DNA from: Neoceratodus forsteri
Lineage: Eukaryota; Chordata; Ceratodontiformes; Ceratodontidae
Assembly: GCA_016271365.2 (NCBI GenBank)
Contig: JADMNL010000022.1
Coordinates: 224,602,501 to 224,666,500, forward strand
Direction of reading: 5' to 3'
DNA length: 64,000 bases
Shown here: positions 33,959-47,133 of the stretch, piece after piece
Layout of the letters: each line of letters opens with the position of its first letter
Position numbering within the stretch: the stretch's first letter is position 1
Notes under the pieces: model-generated
What the model was told of the DNA's origin: nothing
The model's input: the letters and a program-made list of their open reading frames with translations, nothing else
Database searches by the model: none
Made by a program: the position numbers and the translations under genes

Positions 33959-34483
33959 TCACTCTCGAATGGGTTCCAATACTAGTTGTCTAAGGCATGC
34001 CCCCTGTAGGTCATCTAGAATAACCCCACTCTTAGAAGTGGCTGCTGCAACTGCACTCCACTTAACATGTGGCATATTCAGATCCCCCATCAGCAATATC
34101 TCCCCTTTTTCTGTCATTCTAAGTATACTTTTTATCATTTTCTTGTCCATTTCTTCCCCCTGAGAGGGGGGTCTGTATACAACCCCTGTGTGGATTGTGG
34201 TGCCATTGCCTGTCTCCAAATTGACCCACAGTGCTTCCTCTCCTCCCTGTTTACCCTTTTGTTCTATTGCTTTGATTCCTTCCCTTATGTAATGAGATAC
34301 TCCTCCTCCTTTTTTACCCTCTCTGTCCCTCCTGTAGATATTATATCCTGGTATGTTTATGTCCCAGTCATGGTTCTGTGTGTACCATGTTTCTGTGACT
34401 GCCACAATATCCAGTAGTTCCTCCTTCATCAAGGCCACTAATTCAGGAAGCTTGTTACCCAGACTACGGGCATTGGTACTCAT
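33959..34483 (-). pseudogene. CR1 endonuclease domain
   Basis: An open 174-codon piece: STNARSLGNKL (Asn block), VAVTETWYT (Glu block), GGGVSHYI, VVYRPPSQGEE, and LLMGDLNMPHVKW (Asp/Asn block). It stops shortly after REP, and the SDH-type block lies further left, at about 33860, in another frame. Close relative of the endonuclease in the plus-strand CR1 at 22761. Confidence 0.87.
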
Positions 34484-34700
34484 CGCTCTTCACTTTTTGA
34501 TGGCTTTTCCTCTTGTAGCAATATCCCCCACTGACCTTTCTACCTTGGTCTTTTCCTCATTTAGTACCTTTTTTTGTAGTGGGAGGCTGGGAATTCCCTG
34601 CTGCTTATCAGTGCCTCCCCCCATGACTTGGATTATGTATGGGCACAGCACACGCTGAATGCTACAAACAAGAATGAGCATGAGCTCAACTTTATAGGTA

Positions 34701-36415
34701 CAGAACAAGTGACATTAGGGCCAAGAGGAAGGGATAGAGAGGGGCTCCTGAGTAAGAGAGAATTGTTCTGGATATACACACTTGGGGCATATAAAGAAAA
34801 GGGACTAAATGAACATATTGAGATAAAGCCTTACTTAAAAGATAAATGCTAACAGTATGTTATATGCACTTCTCCCTTTTTTCTTTTTTCAGGTACATAC
34901 AATTATGGAGAAATTGTAAAGTGGCACTGTATGTTCTGTCTCTCCTTTTAAGTCTCTGTTAATACTGTTGCTTGTTAGTATGTACATAACACATGTTTTA
35001 CACGTGAATGAGTAATTTGTCACTGAGCACTCCAGGTCACTTTGTGTGTCTCTGTTGGGATACATGTAACTCTATCAGCTAGGGTTACCACCTTTAAAGA
35101 AGCCCAGAGTGGGACATTTCTTACTGAAACATGATTTTTCGCAGGACAGTACCTAACCTCAACCAATGCAACAGACTTGTTTTCTCTACATAATCAGAAT
35201 TAAGGCTAAGTTCTATAGTTTCTTAGTTGTTTATGTTGTTTATTATCATATTAAGGCATTTTAGTAAAAAGTATTGTAGTTTTCTGTAAGATTTAATGGA
35301 AAGTGTCACTGGCGTGGCAGGAGGTAAGGCATTGGGTGCCTCAGCCCTCCATGCAACTTGACTGGTTTATTATTCATAACTTCTAACAACCTATGCACAC
35401 TGCCAGAATCACATCACTTTAGCAAACTTTTCCCCACTACTTAAACAATCTATTTTCACTCTTGAGAGCTAATCAGAACTTTGTGACCTCTGCTGAAAAA
35501 AGTACTGTTCTTAGGCACTGGATCAGAACAGTGCTGACAATAATAGCACGGTCAAGAACCATGCAGAAAAAAAGCACTGATTTTGTTTTTGCAGGGGGCT
35601 CCATCACCTGCAGCCCCTGACATGGGGGGATCTGCCCCCCATGGCACCCAAACTGAGGGATTCTCACTCTAGGGAGGAGGGGAGCAGATCACAGGGAATG
35701 TTAACATTTGTAGGCCTGTAGAATACTGTTTTGACGGCCCCACATAAAAAATACTAAGTCTCGAGTGCACAAAAAAGTTGGAGACCAGGATAAGAATCCT
35801 GATCTCCAATGCCACTGGCTGAACTGTTTGATGTCCCAGCTCTCCACACCAAGGGAGCAGCTCAGCCAGCCTCCTGGATCCTGATGCCCTTGTGTCCTGT
35901 CAGTACCATAGACAGTGATCAGGGAAGCACTTAACTAAAAATGCTGTAAATCCCCTCTTGCTGTCCATGTTAGCACTGCAGGGACTAGCACTGTCTTGAC
36001 TGACACTATTCCTGTAATGCTATTCTAACTCGGTACCCTATTGTTAACCAGTCACCTGTTAAGCACAGCACTGCAACAGGCAGTTTTGGAGAATCAGCTT
36101 GAAATATACATAACACCTGAAGGGTAATTTTAAAAACAACTTGCACCTCAGCACTGTGCTACAAAAGTAGATTGCCTCAGTCAGTATAAAATTAGCAAGC
36201 ACTTTACAACAGTATTCCTGAGTGGTCATTTGAACCACAGAAAAAGGCAAAGCATAGCAGTTGGGTGGCATCTTCAGTGAAGTGCTCACTCAAGAGTGGA
36301 GTGAATACAGTGTCGCCAAATGTAACAGGCAGGACAAGGTCAAGTAGAGCAGGTGGGAGGGAAAATGTTAAATCCATCTGGGAGCACTGGGGCAATCAGT
36401 TCCATTGTTCAACTT
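34701..36415. other. non-coding spacer
   Basis: No coding similarity on either strand and no recognisable repeat family. It ends at the 17-bp direct repeat that marks the L1-A insertion site. Confidence 0.45.
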
Positions 36416-36766
36416 CAGATTGCAAAAGAAATGGGATCAATTGATGAGCCGGGCGTGAGAGGATGTCTTCTGTGCTGCTCCTAGGCCCTACTATGAATAA
36501 ATGGTTTTAAAGTCTCTCGGGACCTTTAAACCTTGGCTAAATACCCTTCTCTAATCAGTGAGGTGCTGCAGACTCAGTTTTCTTGTGGAACTGCCATGAG
36601 TTTAAGCGAGAGAAAGCAGTGACTACTCTTGCAACATTGTGCTCTCGGCATCAGTAATAGGCCGAACAGCAGCATCGGGATGGAGGCTGAAGTTATGGAG
36701 CCCCTGGTGGCGAGAACTGTGGTAATATAAAGACTGAAACCTCTATCGCCCATTCCAGATGACCAG

Positions 36767-37520
36767 GTGGGCCCATTAGACATAGAAGGGGGTACTAACA
36801 AGACTACGGAGGATATTCTGGAAATCAAGCAAATGCTACAGGGGCTGGTGGTCGATTTTGCCACAGTCAAACTGGCATTGCACTCGCTAGTTCAGAGAAT
36901 GGGGGATGTAGAAGCTAGAATTTCCTCCCAAGAATGGAAAGTATCCACTATGGAACAAGAGCTGGTGGCTGTTTGAAAACAAGTCAAGAAACTCGATGAT
37001 AGGATCCAAGATCAAGAGTCTAGAAGTCGGAGAAATAATCTTATACTAGCAGGGCTCCCAGAGAGGGCTGAAGGATTGGATTGTGTTTCCTTTTTACAAG
37101 ACCTTTTGTTTAAATTGCTGGGCCCCACTCCGTTTTGGGGAAGTCTACAACTTGGAGAGAGCTCACAGAGCACTAAGAGAGATGCCCCCACCAGGAGCAA
37201 GACCTCGGGTCTTAATCATGTGTTTTTTGAACTACAAGAAAAAGTCTCATGTACTTTTCACTGTTAGACAAAACAAAGCTCTACACTGGAATGGTGCATC
37301 TCTCTGACTGTTCCAGGATCAAACACCAATGGTTAGGGAGAAACAGAAGGAGTATTCAGAGATCAAGAAAAAGCTGTACCTTGCTGGAATTAAATTCCGT
37401 TTATAATATCCCGCGACCTTGATGGTACAACTTCAAGCTAGGGAAAAGAGATTTTTGACTGAGCGGAATGCCTTGGAGGGCCCACGGCTTGAACTTCCAG
37501 AGTTATTCAAGTCGCCGACC
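36767..37520 (+). pseudogene. L1-A ORF1 (coiled coil, RRM and C-terminal domain)
   Basis: RNA-binding chaperone ORF1p. A heptad-rich coiled coil (ILEIKQMLQGLVVDFATV to WKVSTMEQEL) runs to a TGA at 36974-36976. In the same frame VKKLDDRIQDQESRSRRNNL and LAGLPERAEG give the start of the RRM (to about 37080). A frameshift precedes ERAHRALREMPPPGARPR and the FLNYKKK block near 37180-37245, typical of the L1 C-terminal domain. The start codon upstream of the coiled coil is not clear, so 36767 is a minimal start. Confidence 0.8.
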
Positions 37521-38599
37521 TGAATTTCTGCAGACAAGAAGGGGGTTGGTCTAATCTAAACAGTTCAGACTTTTGAGATGGAAGGGAAATGCCAAGTTTG
37601 TCTCTCTTTATAGGTTTTTCCTTTAATTGTTGAAAATGTTTGGTTAAAATGTTCAAAATAATATTGCTTGGTTACTGGGGGTCAATTTGGGGGTGAAGGT
37701 AGATTGACTCCAGTATGGGGTTGTAAGGTTTGAATTAGGTGTAGGCAAGTTTAGGTGGGAGGAGGGCTGGCTGGGTTTATGAGATAGGGCAATGTGCTGT
37801 TGGATGTTGTGGGGTTCCTGTGGGCACAGCTCAGAGCTCCAAGTGGACCCTCCCTGGAGGGACTGATTTAGGAAGGAATGGGGAATGAGAGGGATTTGTT
37901 GGGCAAAGACAATTGATTGGGGGGGTTGACCCCTCACCCTGCGGTGGGTGGTGAGAGTGGCATTGAGGGGTGGGACTAATGCTCAGTTGTTTAACAAAGC
38001 TGACAGCTCCTCCTGATGTGTTGGGGAAAACTACTTGGATATGAGGGGCTTTACCTCCCTGGAGGGTAAGGATCAGAGTAAGAGGGGTGGGGCAACGTCT
38101 GGACCATGTTAGATAGTAGAAGATATAAGGTGAAGCAAATTTTTGCTCTCAATATGCAAACGGGATTTCCCACATAGTCAGGAAACAGTGAGTGGGCGTT
38201 GTTCTGCTCTGTTAACCGCGTGCCAAGCTGGAGCCCATTGGATAACATTTAAGTATATTTACTCACACTGTATAAGGGCAGACTCTGAATCTTATGGGGG
38301 TGTGTCAAGGGTAGAAGGGAAATGTGGAGAACTGATGGGAGCATGGTACAGGGGAAGAGATGTAAATTTGTCTCAGATGCTTTTTCATTACCGGCAGGGT
38401 TCTGTGAGCTGCTCATTTAATTTGAAGGGCTGGGGGGAGCACAGAAACGGGTTCATCCATGAATCGATATTTGAAAGGAGGGTGATCTCAGGATCAGGGA
38501 TGAGAGGCTTGGGGGGATTAATTGGATCTGGAAGGAAAGAGAGTCCAATATAGTGTGGGAGTGGGATGCAGACCTTGAGAGGGCACAGAATGATGGTTT
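37521..38599. other. L1-A inter-ORF spacer
   Basis: About 1.1 kb between the end of ORF1 and the start of ORF2, G-rich on the plus strand and without conserved protein blocks. The frames 37653-37937 (minus) and 38143-38553 (plus) show no domain. Confidence 0.6.
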
Positions 38600-39197
38600 A
38601 AACAAAATCCTTTTTATACCTAATAGTGCCATGTGTTAAAATTATTTCATGGCATATAAAAGGACTCAGGGGTAGACGAAAAAGAATGGTAATTTTGAGA
38701 AACATTGGTCAGATGGGGGCTCATATAGCTGCTCTGCAAGAGACCCAATTTTTTTTTTTTTATTCAATATGTTTTATTGACTTTACAGAGAAAACATGGC
38801 TTTGTCACATCTATACATACATGACATCAAAATTATTTTTAATCATGACTTGATATAATAACGGTGAAATTAGCAATCCCAGTAAAGTCCTCTTAACTTT
38901 CAAGCAACATAACCCGTTAACCCACCCCCATAACATATACTACCCTCTTCCCCCCAGCATCTACAAATTCAAAGAGCCACTCAATTTACCTGAGGCAGGG
39001 GCTCAGGAAGTGCAATAATCTCCAGCATTAATTCTTCAACAGTTTGTAGAAACTAAGGCTTCCAGGCAACCAGGACTGCATCTAGCGGCCCCAATTTAGC
39101 ATTATAGGATTGTATCTTATTGTTCATTTTTGCTATATGCAGTTCTAATTGTAGTATCATCCTAATCTCTGTATGCCACTCAACCACCGACGGTATC

Positions 39198-42100
39198 TTA
39201 ACCTCTTTTCCAGTGCCTGAGTATAACTGCTTTTGCAGCTGCCGATATGATAGCCATAAACTCCTTCCTCTGTTTCCCATGTCTCTGGGGAAAATATTTA
39301 GTAAACACATTTCCCGGTATGAAAAAAGGCTCTAATCCTAATACTGGTTGCACAGAAGTGCAGATTGAATTCCAGAAAGGGTGACTCTTGGTGCAGGTCC
39401 ATAATACATGGTATAAGTCACCCTCTCCAGTCTCGCATCTGCTACATCTAGGCGACTCTAATTTGCCCATTTTGTGTAGTTTAATGGGGGTGTAGTACAA
39501 GTTATGTATAATATTGAATTGCTGCAGTTTATATCGATCCTGTCTGATATATCTACTATTATTCTCCTCCCATATTTGTTCCCATACTCTTTCCTCTCCA
39601 ATCTTTAATCTCTGTCTCCAATATATACCAATCTTGGAGGAAGTCCATTTGTCTCTGGCCTGAAGTTCATGATATATCTTAGACACTGGATGTTTTTGTT
39701 CTGCTATCTTTAAAAGAGAAGATAGCTCATATTCTTCTTCACCTCGTTTTCCCGTTTTCCCCAGGTGGGCTTTTATTGAGTCCCTGATCTGCAAGTATTT
39801 GTAAATTTTCCCTTCTAATTCTGGTATTTGAATACAAGCTTTTTCATACATCAATAAGTTCCCTTGGAGGGTGAAATCTCCCAATTTTAACCCACTTAGG
39901 GGTTCCAAGAATTTGGCAGGGATTGGGGCACCGTGTATTTGAAAATGCTTATTACGCAGGATAGGTTGATCAGGTGAATTTTGCCAGTTCACCCTTAAAA
40001 ACTTCTGTACCTGGTGCAAGGCTTTTACTGACCACCCAATGGGCGAATTCTTAAGTGCTCTGGGTAGGAGTCTGAAAGTCAGGAAAGGTGTTGAATTTAG
40101 TGCAAGTGCACAATTACCAGACAAGTCCCTCTCAATATTAATCCATGGGGGGACATACTGATTGGGGTCTACCGTAAAGGTTAGTAGAGTCCAATTAACT
40201 AATTTGCTGATATGTGATGCCATATAATATTTAAAAAAGGAGGGAAGTGCTAGTCCACCTGACTTCTTTAGTACAGTAAGTTTCCTGTATGATCGCCTTA
40301 CAGCTTTCCCCTTCCATATGAACTCATTAAGGATCGTTTGTATTGGATCAAACCACGCTTTTGGTAAATAAGGGCCCAACATATTTAGGTGGTAAAGGAT
40401 CCTCGGTAGTATATTCATCTTGACTATTTCAATTCTAGCCAAGAGAGATAGCGGTAATAAAATCCATCTGGCTAAATCTTGTCTGATTGTTTTGACTTGA
40501 CTATTCAGGTTTTCATTTATCATTGTAGTTATATCCCGTGTAGCCTTGATTCCTAAGTACAATAACGCATTTGGCTCCCAACTAAGCCCCAACTCTTTGG
40601 CTACGCTCGGGAGGCATCTAGAGTTGAACGGGAATAGCTTTGTTTAGGAGATATTAAGTTTGTAATTAGAGACTTTTGAGAATTGTCTTATTTTTTATGT
40701 AGAACTATTGGGATACCTGTATCTGGATCTTCCATATGTAGGAGCAGGTCATCTGCATATGCAGAGACCAGATACCTCTTATTACCTATTTGTACTCCCT
40801 TAATCCCCTGTATCATGTGTATTCTATGGATCAAGGATTCCAGGTATAAATTAAACAGGAGTGGGGAAAGTGGGCAACCCTGTCTTGTGCCACATAAGAG
40901 GGAAAAGGGATCCAACAGTGTTCCATTGCACCATATCCGTGCTTTGGGAGATCTATATAACAACCTGACCCATTTTAGGAAACTATCTGGTAACCCAAGC
41001 TTTGATCGAACAGCAAATAAGAAGCCCCAAGAGACCCTGTCGAATGCCTTTTTTGCATCCAATGCTAATAAGGCCAACAGGGTCTGTACTTCTCGCCACT
41101 GTACTATTGAATAGTGACGTTTACGCATGTGATCACTTGATGCTGTATTGCTCATGAAGCCAACCTGTTCTTCACTGACCATTCTGGGCATAAATGGTCC
41201 TAATCGACCAGCTAGGACTTTTGCCAGTATTTTAACATCTACATTTAACAGAGATATTGGTCTATAGTTCCCCGTGAGGATTGGATCCCGTCCTGGCTTT
41301 GGAATGAGAGTTATGAGGGCTTCTAGGAAACTATCCTCAGAAAACCCCTCACGGTACCAATAGTTATATACCTTGGTCAATATAGGGGAAATTACACCTG
41401 TAAAGGCTTTATATACATCGGTAGTGAGGTCATCCAGTCCAGGGGACTTATCCAAAGCAAGCTGAGTTATCGCTTGTTTCACTTCCCATGCTTGAATGGG
41501 TGCTTCCATCATGGCTACATCTGTGGAATCCAACCTTCTTAAGACTACCGAGTCTAAATAGCTATTAATGTCTTCTATTCTCATCCTATCATTCACCGGG
41601 ATAGAATAAACTTCACCAAAAAATTCCTTAAACACTGCCGCAATTTTTTTGGGGTCTGTAATGATAGGGTCACCTACCTTTCTTTGCAAAGCTGTCACAT
41701 ACCTGGTTGAGTCAAGTTGTTTAATCCTTAATGCTAAAAGTTTCCCAGCCCTATCACCAGATTCAAGATACTTAATCTTGGTTCTTCAAAGGGCTAGTTC
41801 AGCCTTCTGCAACATAAAGGAAGAGTACTGGGATTGTAATTGATGCAACTTAACCCAATCAGCCTCTGATGATTGTTTGGTAATAACACGCTTCCACTAT
41901 TCTAATGGCATTAGTGATTTCCTCTAGCCGCAACTTGTCTTTTTTAGTCTTGGTGGATGTAATTCTAATGCATTCCCCCCTTAAAGCACATTTCAGAGTT
42001 ACCCAAACAATATCGATCTTTGAAACTGAGCCTTTATTTTGATCAAGGAAGTGGGTTATGAAACTTTTAAGGTGACCGTATATATGGGAGTCCTGTAACA

Positions 42101-42864
42101 ACTGATTGTTAAATCTCCACCCAAAGTCCCTCCTAAATCCCAGGTTTAACTCATATTTTATTGATATTGGAGAGTGGTCCGATATAACCCTAGTATGGAT
42201 TTTTGCATCAAGAAACAAGGGAAGTACCTTACTACTTACTAACCAATAATCAATTCTGGAGCAGGTTTTATGCAGCATTGAAAAAAAGGTGTATTGCTTA
42301 ACCCCTGGATTGTTAAGTCTCCAAACATCCACAAGGTTCAACCCTTCCATCAACTCCCTCAGGGCTCTTTGAGCCGGGGACAGCCCTGTTCTTCTATTGT
42401 CTGACCTATCCCCCTTGCAATTGTGGAGTTATATTCCAGTCCCCACCAAGTAATATGATCCCGGTAAATTGAGGGTTTAACTTGTCCAGTAACTGCATAA
42501 AGAATTGTGGAGAGTCTATGCTGGGGCCATGTACTGAACCTATAATGACATGCTGTGTCATTAGAACTCCAGTCAGTAAAATATATCGACCTTGCATGTC
42601 CCATATTTCCTTTTCTAATTGAAAATTTTGTCTTTTGTGAAATACGATAATGACCCCACCTTTGTTGGTTGAAATCCCCGCACCAAATACCTGACGGACC
42701 CAATATTTCTTAAACAATTGAGCATCTTCTCTTTTGAGATGGGTTTCTTGTAAACATGCCACATCGCAATTAAGGGTTGAAAGGTATTTTAATACAATTT
42801 TCCTTTTGCATCTATCCCAAGCCCCTTTGATATTCCAACTTACTACATTATTAACACTTAACAT
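39198..42864 (-). pseudogene. L1-B ORF2 (endonuclease, reverse transcriptase, Cys-rich end)
   Basis: Starting at MLSVNNVVSWNIKG (about 42864) the endonuclease keeps its main blocks: VSWNIKG, ACLQETHL, ILLGGDWNI, CSRIDYWLV and VISDHSPI. The RT (41698-40688) has KSPGLDDLTTDVY, LIPKPGRDP, NYRPISLLN, EQVGFMSN, LDAKKAFDRVSW, GTRQGCPLSPLLFNLYLE and the intact catalytic YADD (40748-40759). The C-terminal part (40592-39198) carries CSRCETGEGDLYHVLWTC. Four open pieces separated by about three frame disruptions (near 42400, 41850 and 40690) prevent a full protein. Confidence 0.9.
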
Positions 42865-42912
42865 CGTGATTTCTCTCAAGTAAGTAAAGATAGAAAATAA
42901 AAAAAGATTCAC

Positions 42913-45169
42913 CTACTGCATTCTGAACTAAGGCAATCTTGCCTCTAGAAGTGGCTCTCGCTCTTCTCCTGCTAAGTAAATAGATGCTGTCTCATCCCAC
43001 CCTTTTCCCCGAATGTAACAAATAACTCCACAAAATCAAGTAACATCCCCCAGTTCTAACAACTGTTCTACTATACCAAATTGTCATGTGATTTATATCA
43101 ACCCAGCAGAAAGTCTATCTGCTACCCAAATCCCAGATCCATTACTTACAGTGTATTAACCCTTTATATTTTTGCCCCTCGTGTAATATGATTGGAACTT
43201 ACCACACTAAAAAACAAAACAGAAAAAAAAGGGGGGGAGACTCCCCTTTTATTTTTTTATTTAAGGACCAATTACCGCCCTTTCATGCAGGGAGTCATTC
43301 ATTTAGGAGGAACTATCAGATTAACCTTCAAAAACAAATTACTTCACCACTTGTTATACTAGGTGTTAGTGACAATTACCCTACTCTAATTGCAGAGCTA
43401 TGGCATAAATTTGTTAGCTTTTATCCCCCTCTAGTGGGGACTAACGAGTACTGCATTACAATATCCAAAACCAAACAAACTGCACTCAAAATTGCCAAAC
43501 TCAGATGCTCAACTGGTTGATAGGCTAAGAAGGTCCCTTCAAGTCTGTGTTATCGCTGTGCATAATTCAAGTTACAGTCATCTCATGCCTCCCTAGTTAA
43601 GATTGAACCATTACAGTTCATTTCTATTGTTAAGGCAAAGATTAGTGTTCATCTGCTCCCTCTACTAAACGCAGATAGGACCAAGATATACCCAATATAG
43701 TGCTCAAATTTGCAGGTCTATTAAATCTTTCCTGACTTAATATATATCATTGATCTAGGACTGTGTTACCAAAAAGCTTCAACTGTGTTCAGATCACCCT
43801 GCTTAGTAATATTCTCCCAGATAGGCATGCCCTGATAGTCTGGGTTAATACGAAGAGGCATTTTCTGCAATTGCAGTGATCCTTGTTAAAATGAGTTACT
43901 GTATTCTGTCCCCAGGAAGCTGAGGTTATCACAGGTTGCGGTCATCATTTCACATTTTGCTATGTGCCCTCGATATCCTAGAGCAATAGTAATAAGAGAG
44001 TCTGTTTCATTATTGGGGACCCTGACATCAAGTTGCTATTTAAAACACATTTAGAAGAGGCTTTCACTATTTCAAGGATACGTCATGTTGTTCTGAAATT
44101 CTGGGTAAAACTTGTAAGCCATTGCCCTTGTTATCACTGATTATTTTCATATTGTTGTAGTTCAGCCCAAAATATGAGAACTCAGTTTAGCCAGTTAGCC
44201 AATATTCTAAAATGTTATAGCATGCCTATCACTTCCTTCAGCTGCTGATGTGTAACTTTGAAATGTGAGATTCTTTTCTCTAAGCAGCAACTATATTACT
44301 TATATGACAGTGCCAGTGAAACTCAGAAGTGCCGTTTAGCCTGGGACTGTTTAACCATTTGGCATCCACACAGATATTATACAGATTCAGGACTGTAGCT
44401 AACTCTCTACTGTCCATTGTTTCTGCTTAGGCGATAATGCCCAGACCCCCTGGATGGCATAGTAAACTCTGTCTTCCGATTTTCAGGTACAGTCTTCATG
44501 CTTCATTCTCTGTTTCAGCTCAATCAATTGTTAGATAACCATGAGGACTGTCATAGACTCGCCCACGTCTTAGCAGCCAAATCAGCATTGTCATCTAAAT
44601 ACTGAAAACTGATCGGGCTTTCTCTCAGTTCACCATCCGGGGGAAATAACAACCATCATCATTATCCAAGACTAATCCCAAGAGGAGAGTATCACAGAGC
44701 TCTCAACCTTACCCACCTCCTCTCATCCATTGCTTGGTGTTGCACAATTGGATGCACATCATACTGAAAACTTGAAGGTGCCCAACTGGCTTAAACTGAT
44801 CTGCCTCTCTTTATAGGTGTAAAAATTGGTCTGCCGGAAAGGCTGATACTTTGGGTACTAATTATATCCTCCTTAAAGTCAGGTCACATAGTTGGGTCAC
44901 TCTCGAGCACTAACCGCCTTAATAGTTGTAGAACCTAGGTGAGCTGTATTCCCTACTTTGCAGAGAGAGCATAGCGAAGAATGCCCATTTTTGGAATTGC
45001 GTCCTGCCTTGTAGGGGGGGGGGCTCTCAGCGATGTATGGAGCTGCTCCACAGACTTATCAATGAAACATCATAGGGCATTGGATTACGATCATCTGTAT
45101 TTGCCAGGTCAAACAAATTTCATGTATTCATCTGTGCTTATGTTGAGACATTGTGGCGATCACCGATGC
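42913..45169. other. L1-B inter-ORF spacer
   Basis: About 2.3 kb between ORF1 and ORF2 with no protein blocks on either strand. It contains homopolymer runs (43219-43240 and 45018-45026). It may hold a further insertion, but I saw neither a flanking duplication nor inverted repeats. Confidence 0.5.
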
Positions 45170-46018
45170 TTATTTGAACAACTCTGGGAAGGACTCTTTG
45201 AGATTTTGACATGCTACTTCAGCGGTTTTGTAAGACTGCCACTGATTATTTATTTTTACTTGTAGTACCACTGGGTATTTTACTTGATATTGAATTTCAG
45301 CTACAATTAATTTTAAGACTACTGGATGTAGTTCCTGATGCTTCAGTCTCACGGAGTGTGGCAGGTTGTGCGTTACCCTGATTCGCTTGCCTTCCCAGGA
45401 GACTTCTTGTAAGGTTCTAACTTTAGTTAATATATGCTGTTTGTCCAGATAATTCAAAAGTTTGCAGATAATAGGTCTAGGCTGCACACCTGCAGGTGGG
45501 GGAGGGTGAAGAGACCTATGCGCTCGTTCAGCTATGTAACTGGGGCCGTTCGGGGATGGACCTGCTATTTTTTTCGAAAAGCTTCTGTGTGAACAGAACT
45601 GGCGAAACCCCTTCTTCTTTTTCTGGAATACCGAAAATGATTAGGTTGCTTCTTCTGCTTCTCCCCCCTCCAGATCTTCTAGTTTGTCCTCCATCTTTCT
45701 GATTCTTTTGCCCATGGAAGCTCGCTCTAATTCATATTTATCCACCCTGGTTTCTATTGACTTAATTCTGGTTTCATTGTCTCTGACTTTGGTGGTTAGG
45801 GATTCCAGCGATAATCTAAAACTTCGGAGTTCAATCGAAATTTCTTCTATCGAGTTTTGTAATGGGGCGATTATTTCCAGAAAATGTTCTTCCATTAGAG
45901 CCGAAGACTCCGCCATTGATTTAGCAGCTCCCTGCTGAGGGCACTTCGTGGCCTGCTCTTTTTCTGGTGAAGGAGGCGGTGTATGTTTGGCAGATTGTTT
46001 CTTAACAAACGCCTCCAT
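45170..46018 (-). pseudogene. L1-B ORF1 (coiled coil, RRM, C-terminal domain)
   Basis: RNA-binding ORF1p. The start ATG is at 46016-46018 (MEAFVKKQSAK). A coiled coil runs from about residue 40 to 115 (SIEEISIELRSFRLSLE, IRKMEDKLEDLE). After a frameshift near 45641, NLIIFGIPEKEEG marks the RRM. After another near 45490, RPIICKLLNYLDKQ and VKYPVVLQVKINNQW mark the C-terminal domain, ending with ELFK at 45170. Two frameshifts over about 283 codons mean a recent but broken copy. Confidence 0.85.
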
Positions 46019-46406
46019 TTTTTGTATTTTTTCAAACCGAGAGCCTTCTTGAGGAACTAGAATAACTGGTTTATGTCCAAAAAAGCCTGACGTAGATCAA
46101 ATCGAGGGTTATATTCTGTGTTGGGAGCAGAGCTAGACAAGAAGCTGCTTTCTCCTAGGCTGCCATCACGTGGCCCCAAGAGACCCACTTATTGACAGAG
46201 GAGTTGAGTTTCCTTAAGCGTATGTGGGTGACAAGTCTTTGGGGTAGGTAAAAAAAGGGCATCGGGGGGTGTGGTAATCTTAACATGGAAAACTTGTCCG
46301 TATAATGTAGCACAAGTGATTACAAGGGAGGACAGCAGAGGGATCTATCTCTCTGGTGCCCTGTCCGGTAAGGCACTCTCAGTTGCTTCTAACTATGGTC
46401 CATCTC

Positions 46407-47133
46407 GGTAACACGTCATTTCAGCACAAGCACATCAGCGCAGCGTTATCAGCATTTCTGCAAGCATGTAAGAAATGTAAGCGCATAATCATCAACAGTG
46501 TAAACAATGTAAGCATAATTCAGTAAAACAGCAGGAACATCAGGAACTCTAAAACTCTGGTTCAGCAAATTCTGTTAAGTGAGAGGGATACATCGTACTT
46601 CATCTTGTCTTTGATGTGTCTTACGGAAGGTTTAAATAGCAGGAGGTCACACTTCACCTTGGCGCTCCAACTATGCTGGCATAAAATCAATATTTTAACA
46701 AACATTAACTGTTATGTTATTGTCAGACTTGATGCCTCTGAATAGAGAAAGAAGTGCTGATCCTCTGGATAACTTTTTTGTGGAGGTACTTAGAAGCAAC
46801 AGTAGGTGGTGCTGGAGGGCTTGGGGAGCACTGAAGCAAGGAAACCTAAGGCAGCAGGAGGCATGCTACTGTACCTTCAGACAGTACCTTAAATGTGGTC
46901 CACGATATGGATCATAAAATAATGATGCCCCGTATGTGACTGATTTGAGCCATTAGACTGGTGAAACTGGCTTTCATTTCTGCCTACATGTTGGCTGGGT
47001 GAGGAATGAACAAAGTGTTTTGCGCTATTAGACACCACGCTGTAAAGTTACTACATGCAGAATGAATACGCTGAATTAACCACGATATTATTTATTGCGC
47101 TGATTTTGTATACACGGAAAAGACATGGAACCA
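46407..47133. mobile_element. probable 727-bp insertion in L1-A endonuclease
   Basis: Endonuclease similarity stops after a SNYGPS-like block near 46400 and resumes near 47142. The eight bases TCCATCTC occur at both borders (46399-46406 and 47134-47141). An 8-bp duplication suggests a DNA transposon such as hAT, but I see no clear terminal inverted repeats and no transposase. Confidence 0.5.

Larger units (their letters stand above)
31793..34700 (-). mobile_element. CR1 LINE, minus strand, with CATAGAA-type 3' tail
   Basis: The 3' terminus (left end) carries repeats of the CR1-type octamer, seen on the plus strand as ACATAGAAACATAGAA at 31793-31815. On the minus strand the order is an endonuclease remnant (34483-33959), a connector in several frames, the reverse transcriptase (33275-32526), the thumb region (32209-31889) and the tail. 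The 5' end is truncated near 34700, with little or no ORF1. It abuts the Penelope fragment. Confidence 0.9.
38748..46176 (-). mobile_element. L1-clade LINE 'L1-B', full length, minus strand, inside L1-A
   Basis: Inserted into the endonuclease of L1-A with an 11-bp target-site duplication CAAGAGACCCA (38737-38747 and 46177-46187). Its poly(A) tail reads as a run of T from 38749. On the minus strand: a short 5' UTR (46176-46019), ORF1 (46018-45170), a ~2.3 kb spacer, ORF2 (42864-39198) and 3' UTR. Total 7.4 kb. It has few frameshifts and an intact RT active site, and is younger than L1-A by position. Confidence 0.95.

Noticed and set aside
40683..41114. plus-strand 143-codon frame
   Set aside because: Exactly antisense to the conserved reverse transcriptase of L1-B.
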